NCBI RefSeq assembly: GCF_014646215.1
Contig: NZ_BMNA01000010.1
Coordinates: 53,369 to 117,368, forward strand
Reading direction: 5' to 3'
Source of the DNA: Nakamurella endophytica
GTDB taxonomy: Bacteria; Actinomycetota; Actinomycetes; Mycobacteriales; Nakamurellaceae
Length of the DNA stretch: 64,000 nt
Positions 45,414 through 54,765 of this stretch are shown here, one piece after another (position 1 is the first letter of the stretch; every line of letters begins with the position of its first letter). Below the pieces are notes generated by a model. It did not search any database. It was not told the DNA's origin and saw only the letters and a list, made by a program, of their open reading frames with translations. The position numbers and the translations under genes were made by a program.

Positions 45414-47303
45414 GTGTCGCTCCGGTCACCCGTCGTCCCGTCCCGCCGCACCGTCGCCCGGGCGGGCGGCGCCCTCGTGGCGCTGGTCGTCGCGGTGGCA
45501 ACCCTGGTCGCTCCCGGCACGGCCGCGGCGGCCGCGCCCCCACCGACCGCCGCACCGACCGCCACACCGGCCGTCGCACCGGCCGTGCCGACGACCGCCG
45601 CGGAACCGGCGCTGGGCCGCGGGGTGTACGTCTTCGACCCGTCGATGCCGCAGGCGGTGATCCAGCAGACCGTCGACGCGGTCGCCGCCGCGCAGACGGA
45701 CGCGCAGTTCGGCGAGGGCCGGGTCGCGCTGCTGTTCCGTCCGGGGACCTACGGCTCCCCCGACCACCCGCTCAGCTTCTCGGTGGGCTACTACACCGAG
45801 GTCGCCGGGCTCGGGTCGGTCCCGTCCGACGTCACGATCAACGGCACGGTCAACGTCTACAACCGGTGCCTCGCTCCGGACAACTGCATCGCGCTGGACA
45901 ATTTCTGGCGGTCGCTGTCGAACCTGACCATCGCCGTGGCCGGCGGTGAGGGCTGCCGCACGGCGACCGAGTTCTGGGCGGTGTCGCAGGCAGCGCCGAT
46001 GCGCCGCGTCCAGGTGCGCGGGAACACGTCGCTGATGGACTACTGCACGGCCGGCCCGCAGTACGCCAGTGGCGGCTTCATCGCCGACTCCGCCTTCACC
46101 GGTCCGGTGACCAACGGCTCGCAGCAACAGTTCCTGGTCCGCAACAGCGCGCTCACCGGGTGGAGCAACGGCGTCTGGAACCAGGTCTTCGCCGGGACGA
46201 CCGGTGCCCCGGCGACGTCGTTCGGCCAGCCGGGCGCCCAGCCGTACACCACGCTGGCCGCCACACCGGTGTCGGCGGAACGGCCGTTCCTGGCGACCGA
46301 CGCCCACCGGCAGTGGGTGGTCCACGTGCCCGCCGTGCGCCGTGATTCCGCCGGACCGGGCTGGACCTCGGCCAGCGGCGCGGATCGGGTGCTGTCGCTG
46401 TGCCGGTTCCTGGTCGCCACACCGGCGACGCCGGTGCGGGTGATGAACCACGCGCTGGCCACCGGCCGCAACCTCTTGCTCACCCCCGGCGTGTACCGGC
46501 TGACCGCGCCGATCACCGTGACCCGGCGGGACACCGTCGTCCTCGGGCTCGGCTTCCCGACCCTGGTCCCCACTCGCGGGACGGCGGCGGTGTCCGTGCA
46601 CGCGGCCACCGGGCTCCGGCTGGCCGGGGTCATCGTGGACGCCGGTCCGGTCCGCAGCCGGGTGCTGGTGGACGTCGGTGGCGGCCGCGGCCGGGCCGCG
46701 GACCCGGCCGTCCTGAGCGACGTGTTCCTCCGGGTCGGCGGCGCGGCCGCGGGCCGCGTGGACACCGCCCTGCAGGTGTCGGCCTCGCACGTCGTGCTCG
46801 ACGACATCTGGTCGTGGCGCGCGGACCACGGCACCGGCGTCGGCTGGACCGTCAACACCGCCGCGACCGGCCTGCGGGTCACCGGTGACGACGTCACCGC
46901 CTACGGCCTGTTCGTCGAGCACTACCAGCGCACCGAGGTGGTGTGGTCCGGGCAGCGCGGCACCGTCGTGATGTTCCAGAACGAGCTGCCCTACGACCCG
47001 CCCAGCCAGGCCGCCTGGCAGCAGGGACCCGGCCGGCTGGGCTACCCGGCGTTCGCGCTGGCGCCCACCGTGCGGACCTTCCAGGGCTGGGGCATGGGGA
47101 GCTACTCGAACTTCGACCAGGGTGTGGACATCCACGCCAGCACGGCGTTCGTCGTGCCGCGGACCCCCGGGGTGCAGCTGCGCAGCCTGCTCACCGTGTT
47201 CCTCGACGGCAGCGGCGGCATCGACTCGGTCGTGGACGGCATTGGGGCACCGGTGACCTCGGCGCAGCAGGGCGTACCCAGCACGGTGGTCGCCTTCCCG
47301 TGA
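45414..47303 (+). CDS. Secreted right-handed beta-helix protein, probable carbohydrate-active
   Basis: 629 residues. A twin-Arg-free signal peptide ends near ATA AAAPP. The mature part resembles a family annotated as 'coagulation factor 5/8' or 'adenylyl cyclase' in actinobacteria but with a GH55-like beta-helix: NNCIALDNFWRSLSNLTI, WAVSQAAPMRRVQVRGN, SGGFIADSAF, NLLLTPGVYRLTAPI and SWRADHGTGVGWTVNTA. The second half repeats coils of a parallel beta-helix. It likely binds or cleaves a polysaccharide outside the cell. GTG 45414 has GAGAGG upstream. It lies between the esterases and an ATP-grasp gene on the same strand. Confidence 0.78.
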   Translation: MSLRSPVVPSRRTVARAGGALVALVVAVATLVAPGTAAAAAPPPTAAPTATPAVAPAVPTTAAEPALGRGVYVFDPSMPQAVIQQTVDAVAAAQTDAQFGEGRVALLFRPGTYGSPDHPLSFSVGYYTEVAGLGSVPSDVTINGTVNVYNRCLAPDNCIALDNFWRSLSNLTIAVAGGEGCRTATEFWAVSQAAPMRRVQVRGNTSLMDYCTAGPQYASGGFIADSAFTGPVTNGSQQQFLVRNSALTGWSNGVWNQVFAGTTGAPATSFGQPGAQPYTTLAATPVSAERPFLATDAHRQWVVHVPAVRRDSAGPGWTSASGADRVLSLCRFLVATPATPVRVMNHALATGRNLLLTPGVYRLTAPITVTRRDTVVLGLGFPTLVPTRGTAAVSVHAATGLRLAGVIVDAGPVRSRVLVDVGGGRGRAADPAVLSDVFLRVGGAAAGRVDTALQVSASHVVLDDIWSWRADHGTGVGWTVNTAATGLRVTGDDVTAYGLFVEHYQRTEVVWSGQRGTVVMFQNELPYDPPSQAAWQQGPGRLGYPAFALAPTVRTFQGWGMGSYSNFDQGVDIHASTAFVVPRTPGVQLRSLLTVFLDGSGGIDSVVDGIGAPVTSAQQGVPSTVVAFP

Positions 47304-47376
47304 GCCGGGACGCGGGGAGCACGACACGGCCGCGCCTGTCGTTGCCCCGTCCCGTTCCAGTGGTGAGGATGCAGCC

Positions 47377-48630
47377 ATGACGATCGGTCGCCGCGACGAC
47401 ACCACCCGCCTGATCGGCCTGCTGCTGGGCACGGAGAACGACTGGCCCCGGGCCTTCGAGACCCTGGTGCGGCGGCTCGGGGCGGTGACGCACCGCGGCG
47501 CCGAGCACGAGCTGCGCACCGAGCGGATCACCATCGAGCCGTTCGACCTGCGGGATCCGGTCCGTTACGACGTGGTGATCGACCGGCTGGCCTGGTGGTA
47601 CTACCACCCCAGGGAGTGGCTCAAGAAGGCGGCGCTGGTCGACGACACCTACCTGCTGAACAACCCGTTCACCTTCCAGGCCATGGAGAAGCACTCGGCC
47701 TACTGCGCGATGATCCGGCTGGGCTTCGACATCCCGGACACCGTGCTGGTGCCGTACAAGAACCCGGTGGACCACGAGAAGTGGGCGTACACGGCCGCCA
47801 CCTACAACCTGCCGTTCGACCTGGACGAGGTGGCCGGGCGCGTCGGGTACCCGATGTACATGAAGCCGTTCGACGGCGGCGCCTGGCGCGGCGTGTCCCG
47901 GGTCGACGACCCGGCCGCCCTGCACGCCGCCTACGACCAGTCCGGCCAGATGCTGATGCACCTGCAGGCCGCGGTGACGCCGTTCGACTCCTTCGCGCGG
48001 TCGCTCACCATCGGGCCGGAGACCAAGATCATGAAGTTCCGGCCCGAGCTGCCCATGCACGACCGGTACGAGGTGGCGCACGCGTTCCTGCCGCCGGAGG
48101 CGGGCATGGAGATCCTGACCCTGTCCCGGACGATCAACGCCTTCTTCCGGTGGGAGTTCAACTCCTGCGAGGCCTTGGTCAGCGGCACCTCGGTGCGACC
48201 CATCGACTACGCCAACGCCTGCCCCGACATCGCCATCACGTCGCTGCACTACTACTTCCCGTGGGCGATCACGCAGCTGGTTTCGTGGTCCATCTTCTGC
48301 GCGGTGAGCGGCCGCCGGCCCCGCGTGGACACCAGTTCGCGGGACTGGTTCGACGTCGCCGACGACCCGGAGCTGTCCTGGTCGGACAAGCTCGGCCGGT
48401 ACGCGCTGCTCGCCGACCGGTACTTCCAGGCCGACGAGTACCGCGAGTTCTGCTCGCACGCCCTGGCGAGCCTGCCGGACCTGGTCCGGGACTGGGTGGC
48501 CTCCGCCGACTTCGACGCCCTGCTGGTGGAGACGGTGCGGACGACCTACCCGGCGCACGAGCACGACCGGTTCGTCGCCCACTTCCGGGGGCTGCTCGGG
48601 CTCTGGGTCACCGACCAGGCGGCCGCCTGA
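47377..48630 (+). CDS. ATP-grasp domain protein
   Basis: 417 residues. The central region has ATP-grasp traits: YPMYMKPFDGGAWRGVSRVDD (the P-loop-like lid and Lys), and RWEFNSCEALVSG with metal-binding Glu/Asn candidates. NNPFTFQAMEKHSAYCAMIRLGFDIPDTVLVP corresponds to the preATP-grasp region. Enzymes of this group ligate a carboxylate to an amine or thiol. The substrate is unknown. ATG 47377 has GAGGA upstream. It is likely in the same transcript as the esterases and beta-helix protein, which suggests modification of a surface or storage compound (inference). Confidence 0.78.
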   Translation: MTIGRRDDTTRLIGLLLGTENDWPRAFETLVRRLGAVTHRGAEHELRTERITIEPFDLRDPVRYDVVIDRLAWWYYHPREWLKKAALVDDTYLLNNPFTFQAMEKHSAYCAMIRLGFDIPDTVLVPYKNPVDHEKWAYTAATYNLPFDLDEVAGRVGYPMYMKPFDGGAWRGVSRVDDPAALHAAYDQSGQMLMHLQAAVTPFDSFARSLTIGPETKIMKFRPELPMHDRYEVAHAFLPPEAGMEILTLSRTINAFFRWEFNSCEALVSGTSVRPIDYANACPDIAITSLHYYFPWAITQLVSWSIFCAVSGRRPRVDTSSRDWFDVADDPELSWSDKLGRYALLADRYFQADEYREFCSHALASLPDLVRDWVASADFDALLVETVRTTYPAHEHDRFVAHFRGLLGLWVTDQAAA

Positions 48631-48768
48631 CGGCGGAGGACCGACCGGGCGGCGGACCGGTGGCCGGAACGGCCAGCCGGGCGGGGCCTGGGCGAGGAAC
48701 CGGCCGGCGAGCCGACGGTTCAGCCGGCGGATCGGCCGCTGCGGCGCCGGCCCGCCTGCCGCGGTCGG

Positions 48769-51528
48769 CTACCGGACGGTCAGCGTCTCGACCACGCTGG
48801 ACGACGAGAACCCGGACTGGACGCCGCCGCCGGCGACCGTGATCCGGTTGCCCACGACCACCGGGTAGATGCCGTGCCGGGCGGTCGGCATCGGCGTGCC
48901 GGCCCGCCACGCGTTGGTCGCCGGGTTGTAGACGTCCACCCGCTGGTAGACCCCGCGGCTGGTGGCTCCGGCGCCGGTGGCGGTCTCGCCGCCCAGGACG
49001 TACAGCTCGCCGCGGACGAAGACCGCGGTGCAAATGCCGCCGCGGGCCTGCGGCAGCGGGGCCAGTCCGGAGCCGGCCGTGGCGCTGGACCGCCAGCTGT
49101 TCGTCGCCGGGTCGTAGACCTGCAGGGTGTCGAAGCCGTTGGCCACCGTGTTGCCGTCGCCGCTGCCGGCCCCGCGGCCACCGGCGACCCAGAAGCGGGT
49201 GCCGTCCGTGCCGCCGGCGGCGTGGTTGCGTCCCTGCGGCATGGGCGGCAGCGAGGTCCAGGTGCGGGCGACCGGGTCGAACCGGGCGACCCGGTCGGTC
49301 GTGGTCGAGCCGACGATCCCGCCGGCCACGTACACCAATCCGCCGATCAGGGCCGACGCGCTCGATCCGGCGGCGAACGGCATGTCCGGGCCCAGCGACC
49401 AGCTGTTGGCCACCGGGTCGTAGATCTGCACCTTGCCGGCGCCGGCGCCGAGGCCGCCGAACAGGTAGAGCTTGCCGCCGAGCACCTGGGCGGCGTGGTG
49501 GTGGCCGACGTACGGCCGCACGGCGAGGTTGCTGCGCCAGGTCCCGGTACCCAGGTCGAGCGCCTGCGTGGCGTTGGTGCTCTCCCCCACCAGGTACAGC
49601 GTCCCGTTGATCACCCCGCCGGCGACCTCACCGGCGGCGACGGGCATGGCCGGGCCGGTCTCCCAGCGGGCCGCGAACCGCCCGGCGTAGGTCGCCGTCG
49701 CGAGGCTGCCACCGGTCAGGTAGACCGTGTCGCCGACGAGAGCGGCGACGGGTGTCTTGCGCCCGCCGGGCAGGGACGGCAGCCGGGACCAGGTGTTGCT
49801 CGCCGGGTCGTAGGCGGTGACGTCACTGCTGGCGGTGTTGCCGGAGTTGGTGCCACCGAGCGCGAGGATCTGCCCGTCGCGCACGACGGCGACCAGGTGG
49901 CTGCGCGCCTTGGGCAGGCTGGCCACCTTGGTCCAGGTGTTGGTCGCCGGGTCGTACCGGTGCACGTCGGACTGCAGACCGGTGTTCTCGTTGCCGTTGT
50001 ACTGGCCGCCGATGGCGTAGACCTTGCCGTCCACGGCGGCCGCGGTGAGGTGGTTGCGCGGGTTCGGCAGCGGCGCCCGGGCGGTCCAGGTGGTGCCGCC
50101 GTCGAGGTCGAGCACCCAGTGGTCGGGCTGGTCCGGGTCGGCGGTGGAACCGGCGACCCGGTTGGTCCCGGCGAAGAAGTACAGCTTCCGCCCGACGATC
50201 GCGGCGGCGCCGGCGCCCCGGGGGGCCGGCAGCGACGGTCCACGGCTGTAGGTGCGGGTCACCGTGTCGAACCGCCACACGCTGCGGGTGGCGGGTCCGG
50301 GGTGGTCGCCGACGTAGCCGCCGACGATCCAGATGGTGGTGCCGTCGGCCACCGTCGCCGTGTGGGTGACCTCCTCGGGGAGGTCGGGCAGCCGCGACCA
50401 GCTGTCCGAGGCCGGGTCGTAGACGTCGCTGCGGGCGGTGGTGATGGTGCCGGTGTAGAAGCCGCCGAAGACGTAGACCTTGCCGTTCACCGCGGCGCCC
50501 TGGCCCTCGGACCGGCCGATCGGGGACGGCATCCGGGTGTCCCAGGCGAACAGGGTCGGGTCACCGGTGGAGGTCGGGGTGCCGGCCGGCGTCTGCACCT
50601 CGATGGCGGCGACGCTCGGCTGGTCGACCGTCGCGGTGAACGCCATGTCCAGCCGGCCGTCGGTGACCGGCACGGTGAAGGTGCGGGTGGTGGCGGTCAT
50701 CGCGCCCACGGCCGCGTAGATGTCGAAGTTCGGCAGCTCGACGGCGCCGCCCTCCAGGTTGACGCTGAACACCCGCTTGCCGGCGCCACCGGGGCCGCCG
50801 CCGGTGGCGCCGTGGTAGATCTCGGCGAAGTGCAGTCGGACCGTGTAGGAGCCCGCCACCGGGGCCGCGACCGAGTAGGAGAACGAGCCCTTGTCGGTGG
50901 TGGCGCTGTGCTCGTCCAGGTAGAGGGCGTCGTCGGTGGTGCCGGCGATCTGGGTGACCTGCGGGTTCCGGTAGCTCTTGCCGCCGGTGAACCCGGACTC
51001 GGCGGACCAGGTGACGCCGCCGGTGGTGACGGCGCCGCCGCCGGCGTTGACCCGGAGGACCGGCCCGGGCGTCGGCGCGGGGGCGTCGGGCACGTTGTCG
51101 ACGGTGAACATGGTCTCGCCGGAGACGGTGTCGCCGTCGGTGTAGGTGACGGCCGTGGACAGGGTGTGCGTGCCCTCGGCGAGGGTGCGGGTGTCCAGCC
51201 CGTTGGCCGCGGCGGCGGTGCCGCCGGCCAGGTCGTACGGCGCCTCCCGCTCCGTCTGCCGCGGGGTGCCGGACATCGACGGGTTGTCCAGCCAGAAGCG
51301 GACCGACGAGATGTCCGGCGCCGTCGGGAGGAAGGCGTACACCGTCCCGGACACGGTGGCCCCGCCCAGTGACGACGACGGGCTGCGTCCCGCGGACATG
51401 CTGACCTGCAGCGCGACGCCGCCGGTGTCATGAGCGGAAGCCGGGGTGGCCACGGACATCGACGCCGCGACGAGGGCGGCGACGGTGGCGGCGCCGGCGA
51501 GGCGGCGGCCGGGACGGGCGGGAGGCAT
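48769..51528 (-). CDS. Large secreted protein with malectin and Kelch repeats
   Basis: 919 residues. A signal peptide (AATVAALVAASMSVATPASA) leads to an Ig-like domain with VTYTDGDTVSGETMF. A malectin domain follows (RVNAGGGA, SYRNPQVTQIAGTTDDALYLDEH, TVRLHFAEIYHG), residues about 155-315. From about 330 to the end there are at least ten Kelch repeats with GG dyads (VYVFGGFYTG, LYLFGGLGAG, LYVLGGETA) forming beta-propellers. Malectin and Kelch modules bind carbohydrates and proteins. There is no membrane anchor. ATG 51528 has AGGAG eight bases upstream. It is convergent to the esterase/ATP-grasp cluster and may act with it. Confidence 0.88.
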   Translation of the reverse strand: MPPARPGRRLAGAATVAALVAASMSVATPASAHDTGGVALQVSMSAGRSPSSSLGGATVSGTVYAFLPTAPDISSVRFWLDNPSMSGTPRQTEREAPYDLAGGTAAAANGLDTRTLAEGTHTLSTAVTYTDGDTVSGETMFTVDNVPDAPAPTPGPVLRVNAGGGAVTTGGVTWSAESGFTGGKSYRNPQVTQIAGTTDDALYLDEHSATTDKGSFSYSVAAPVAGSYTVRLHFAEIYHGATGGGPGGAGKRVFSVNLEGGAVELPNFDIYAAVGAMTATTRTFTVPVTDGRLDMAFTATVDQPSVAAIEVQTPAGTPTSTGDPTLFAWDTRMPSPIGRSEGQGAAVNGKVYVFGGFYTGTITTARSDVYDPASDSWSRLPDLPEEVTHTATVADGTTIWIVGGYVGDHPGPATRSVWRFDTVTRTYSRGPSLPAPRGAGAAAIVGRKLYFFAGTNRVAGSTADPDQPDHWVLDLDGGTTWTARAPLPNPRNHLTAAAVDGKVYAIGGQYNGNENTGLQSDVHRYDPATNTWTKVASLPKARSHLVAVVRDGQILALGGTNSGNTASSDVTAYDPASNTWSRLPSLPGGRKTPVAALVGDTVYLTGGSLATATYAGRFAARWETGPAMPVAAGEVAGGVINGTLYLVGESTNATQALDLGTGTWRSNLAVRPYVGHHHAAQVLGGKLYLFGGLGAGAGKVQIYDPVANSWSLGPDMPFAAGSSASALIGGLVYVAGGIVGSTTTDRVARFDPVARTWTSLPPMPQGRNHAAGGTDGTRFWVAGGRGAGSGDGNTVANGFDTLQVYDPATNSWRSSATAGSGLAPLPQARGGICTAVFVRGELYVLGGETATGAGATSRGVYQRVDVYNPATNAWRAGTPMPTARHGIYPVVVGNRITVAGGGVQSGFSSSSVVETLTVR

Positions 51529-51833
51529 CTGCGGCTCCTGTGTCGTGCGACGGGCGTGCCGGACAGGACGGCCTGCAGGCCGGTCCATCGATCCCCCGCG
51601 GCAGGTCTACCAACAACCAGCGCGGGACTTCGCCCCCTGTTCAAGGGGCACCGGCGCTGCGACACCGGCTCGGCTGGGGTGGTGCGGGGGCGGTCGCGGG
51701 GTCGTGCGGGGTGGTCCCCGGGGTCGTGCTGGGCCGGTCCCGGGGCGGTGCGGGGGTGGTCCCGGGGCCGTGTCGGGCCGGTCCCGAGGGGCGTGCGGGG
51801 GTCGCCCCTGTGGACTGCCCGGACAATGGCGGG
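51529..51833. other. Divergent intergenic region
   Basis: About 300 bases between the Kelch gene and nei2. The half nearest nei2 is occupied by G-rich repeats (51682-51810). Confidence 0.5.
51682..51810 (+). repeat. G-rich tandem repeat upstream of nei2
   Basis: Units starting GTGCGGGG at 51704, 51748 and 51793 (44-45 bp apart), plus a half unit at 51682. Inside, GGTCCCGGGG-like blocks recur. The plus strand carries many G4-G5 runs, so G-quadruplex formation is conceivable. Confidence 0.75.
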
Positions 51834-52643
51834 GTGCCCGAAGGTGACACCGTCTACGTGCTGGCCCAGCGCCTCCGGCCGCCGCTCGTCGGCCGCCGCC
51901 TGGTGCGAGCGGAACTGCGGGTCCCGCGGCACGCCACCGAGAACCTGGCCGGCCGGACCGTCGACGCGATCGACACCCACGGCAAGCACCTGCTGACCCG
52001 GCTGTCGGGCGGCCTGACGCTGCACACCCACCTGCGGATGAGCGGCTCGTGGACCGTCACCGGGCCGGGACGCCGCCTGCCCGGCCGGCTGATGCCGCAG
52101 GTCCGGGTGCTGCTCGGGGTGGACAGCGGCGCCACCGCCTACGGCTTGGACATGCCGGTGGTGGACCTCGTCGCGACCAGCCGGGAGGCCGAGCTGGTCG
52201 GCCACCTCGGCCCGGATCCCCTGCGGCCGGACTGGGACGCCGCCGAGGCCGAGCGGCGGTTCCTGGCGGACCCCGGTCGCCCGCTCGCGGCGGCGCTGCT
52301 GGACCAGCGGGTGCTCGCCGGCCTGGGCAATCTGTGGACCAACGAGCTGTGCTTCCTGCGCGGCCACAGCCCGTGGACGCCGGTCGGCGAGGTGGACGTC
52401 CCGCGTCTCGTCGCCCTCGCCGCTCGGGCGCTCCGCCAGTCGGTGTCCGGTCCCCGGACGATGCAGGTCACCACCGGCAACACGCGGCCGGGCGAGCAGC
52501 ACTGGGTGTCCGGCCGCGCCGGTCAACCGTGCCGGCGCTGCGGCACGACGATCCGCGTCGTCGAGGAGGTGCCCGACGACCCCGAACGGCGGCGCACCTG
52601 GTGGTGCCCGTCGTGCCAGCCGGGACCCGGCCCGGACCGCTGA
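51834..52643 (+). CDS. nei2: Fpg/Nei family DNA glycosylase, Nei2 type
   Basis: 269 residues. It starts with (M)PEGDTV, which carries the N-terminal Pro nucleophile and Glu of this family. HLRMSGSW, LDQRVLAGLGNLWTNELCF (helix-two-turn-helix) and a C-terminal zinc finger CRRCGT...CPSC complete it. Nei enzymes excise oxidised pyrimidines and cut the abasic site. The GTG at 51834 is fixed by the need for Pro at position 2; 98 residues of open frame upstream are repeats. A GACAAT sits six bases before the GTG, a weak leaderless -10. It resembles Rv3297-type Nei2. Confidence 0.92.
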   Translation: MPEGDTVYVLAQRLRPPLVGRRLVRAELRVPRHATENLAGRTVDAIDTHGKHLLTRLSGGLTLHTHLRMSGSWTVTGPGRRLPGRLMPQVRVLLGVDSGATAYGLDMPVVDLVATSREAELVGHLGPDPLRPDWDAAEAERRFLADPGRPLAAALLDQRVLAGLGNLWTNELCFLRGHSPWTPVGEVDVPRLVALAARALRQSVSGPRTMQVTTGNTRPGEQHWVSGRAGQPCRRCGTTIRVVEEVPDDPERRRTWWCPSCQPGPGPDR

Positions 52644-52679
52644 GCCAGCTCGGCCCGCAGCACCCGGACCCGGTCGGCG

Positions 52680-54449
52680 TCAGGAGCAGACCTTGCCCTC
52701 CGCGGGCTGCGTCAGGTCGATCAGGTAGGCGTTGCCGACCTCGTCGGCGCAGCCGATGCCGGCCGCGAGGTAGGCGGTGTGCCGGGAGCCCTCGACGGTG
52801 AGCAGCCCGGCCTTGAGCTGCTCGGCCAGGTCGACGCCGGACTGGTAGGGCGTCGCCGGGTCGCCCTTGGTGGAGATGACCAGCACCTTGGGCAGGTCGG
52901 GGATGTCGAGCTTGTGCGGCTGCAACGTCGGCGGCACCGGCCAGAAGGCACACAGGTCCGCGGTGGCGCCCGGCTTGTCGCCGCTGTCCTCGAAGGGTGC
53001 GGCCGCGGTGAGCTCGGTGTTCAGCTTGGTGATCTCCGCCGGGTCGGTCATCCGCGGCTCGTCCACGCAGCGCACCGCCTGGAAGGCGTCCTGGCTGTTG
53101 GAGTAGTGCCCGCTGGAGTCGCGGTTGTAGTACGAGTCGGCCAGCGCCATCAGGCCGTTCCCGTCGCCCTTGGACAGGTCGAGCAGCGCCTTGGACAGCG
53201 TGGGCCGAGCGCTGTCGCTGTACAGCGCGGTGATGGTGCCGAGCACCGCGTCCGCGTAGGAGAGCTTGCGGCCGTCGGACAGCTGCAACGGCTTGCCCAG
53301 CAGCGGCCGGGTCAGCGACTGGAACACCGCGGTCGCCTTGGCCGGGTCGGTCCCCAGCACGCACGGCTGGTTCTGCGCGCACCAGGTGGCGTAGGCGTCG
53401 AAGGCGTCCTGGAAGCCCTTGGCCTGGCCGAGGGCCTCGGTCGCCGGGTCCTGGTCCGGCGCCACGGCGCCGTCGAGGATCATGGCGCGGACGTTGCCGG
53501 CGAACTCCTCGGCGTAGACGTAGCCGATGCGGGTGCCGTAGGAGTACCCGACGTAGGTGAGCTTCCGGTCGCCGACGGCCGCGCGGAGCACGTCCATGTC
53601 GCGGGCGACGTCCCGGGTGCCGACGTTGGCCAGGAACGTCCTGCCGTCGATGCCCTGCTGCTTGCCGACCCGGTCCAGGCAGTCCTGGACGAAGGTCTTG
53701 GCGATCTGGTTGGTCGCCGCCACCTGCGCTGGGGTGTCCGACCGTGCATCGGTGGCCCGGGTGGCGTCCCGCTCGGCGTCGGTCTGGCAGTCGATCGCGG
53801 GCTGGGAGGCGCCGATGCCGCGGGGGTCGAAGCCCACCAGGTCGAACCGCTGGTTCAGGGTGGACGCCACCCCGGCGAGCGCCAGCTGGGCGACGAACGA
53901 CATGCCCGACTCGCCGGGCCCGCCGGGATTCATCAGCACCGACCCGATCCGCTCGTCCGCGGAGCCGGTGGACCGCTGGCGCAGCACGCCGACGGTGATG
54001 GTCTTGCCCGACGGGTCGCTGTAGGACAGCGGCACGGTCAGCCGCGCGCACTGCAGCCGCGGCGACGCGTAGTACTGCTGGTCCGAGTCCGTGGTGGCGT
54101 ACTGGGCGCAGCCGCCCCAGGCCAGCTGCTGGTCGTAGTACTTCCCCAGGCCCGACGGCACGGGACCGGCCGGCTCGGTGGACGTCCCCGACGATCCGCT
54201 GCCGGTCGAGGTGCCCGGTCCGTCGGTGCCCGGTGTGCTCGACCCGCCCGCGCCGTTGCTCGGGACGGTGATCTGCCCCGACGGGTCCGACGCGCTCGCG
54301 CTGCCGGAGCCGGAACCGTCGGTGGAGGCCCGCGACGACACGGCGACGGCGGTGCCGGCGACCGTGGAACCGCACGCCGACAGCAGGGCCACCGCGACGG
54401 CCAGGGCGGTCAGCCGGATCGGACGCGCGCGGCGGGAGCGAAGGGACAT
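52680..54449 (-). CDS. Lipoprotein alpha/beta hydrolase, tripeptidyl aminopeptidase-like (CaeA/Hip1 type)
   Basis: 589 residues. A lipobox LLSAC gives a membrane-attached lipoprotein. A Ser/Gly/Thr linker follows, then a hydrolase with VLMNPGGPGESG (oxyanion loop), VGYSYGTRIGYVYAE (nucleophile Ser) and a C-terminal TAP-like domain ending GSRHTAYLAAGIGC with the catalytic His and Cys pair. The protein resembles M. tuberculosis Rv2223c/Rv2224c (CaeA/Hip1), which lies near glnA2 in that genome; the same proximity exists here. It cleaves peptides or esters at the cell envelope. Confidence 0.9.
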   Translation of the reverse strand: MSLRSRRARPIRLTALAVAVALLSACGSTVAGTAVAVSSRASTDGSGSGSASASDPSGQITVPSNGAGGSSTPGTDGPGTSTGSGSSGTSTEPAGPVPSGLGKYYDQQLAWGGCAQYATTDSDQQYYASPRLQCARLTVPLSYSDPSGKTITVGVLRQRSTGSADERIGSVLMNPGGPGESGMSFVAQLALAGVASTLNQRFDLVGFDPRGIGASQPAIDCQTDAERDATRATDARSDTPAQVAATNQIAKTFVQDCLDRVGKQQGIDGRTFLANVGTRDVARDMDVLRAAVGDRKLTYVGYSYGTRIGYVYAEEFAGNVRAMILDGAVAPDQDPATEALGQAKGFQDAFDAYATWCAQNQPCVLGTDPAKATAVFQSLTRPLLGKPLQLSDGRKLSYADAVLGTITALYSDSARPTLSKALLDLSKGDGNGLMALADSYYNRDSSGHYSNSQDAFQAVRCVDEPRMTDPAEITKLNTELTAAAPFEDSGDKPGATADLCAFWPVPPTLQPHKLDIPDLPKVLVISTKGDPATPYQSGVDLAEQLKAGLLTVEGSRHTAYLAAGIGCADEVGNAYLIDLTQPAEGKVCS

Positions 54450-54765
54450 CTGTCGATCATCGCATCGGCTCGACGACCCCCGGGCCGGCTTGCCGGGGAG
54501 AGAGCTGTGCAGGGGCTGGGACCGTCGTGGGGGTGCGGCGGTCGACGCTGCGGCCGGGTCGGTGCTCGGCGGTCGGGTCGGTGCTCAGCGGCCAGGTCGG
54601 TGCTGCACGGCCGGGTCGGTGCTGCACGGCCGGGCCGGTGCGGGGGCCGGGTCGGTGCTGCTCGGCGGGATCGGCGGCAGGCGTGCCCTTGCAGTCGTGC
54701 GTAGGTCGGACCGCGCGGTCGTCCGGGACGGCCGGCCGCGTCCCGGTTCCGGCGCCGGCCTGTCG
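54450..54765. other. Intergenic region
   Basis: About 315 bases upstream of the protease gene. It is dominated by the 19-bp repeat described next; nothing else seen. Confidence 0.5.
54557..54668. repeat. 19-bp tandem repeat, six copies
   Basis: Units start at 54557, 54576, 54595, 54614, 54633 and 54650. Copies 3 and 4 are identical (GGTCGGTGCTGCACGGCCG); the fifth is 17 bases. Region is not coding in any accepted frame. Confidence 0.9.
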
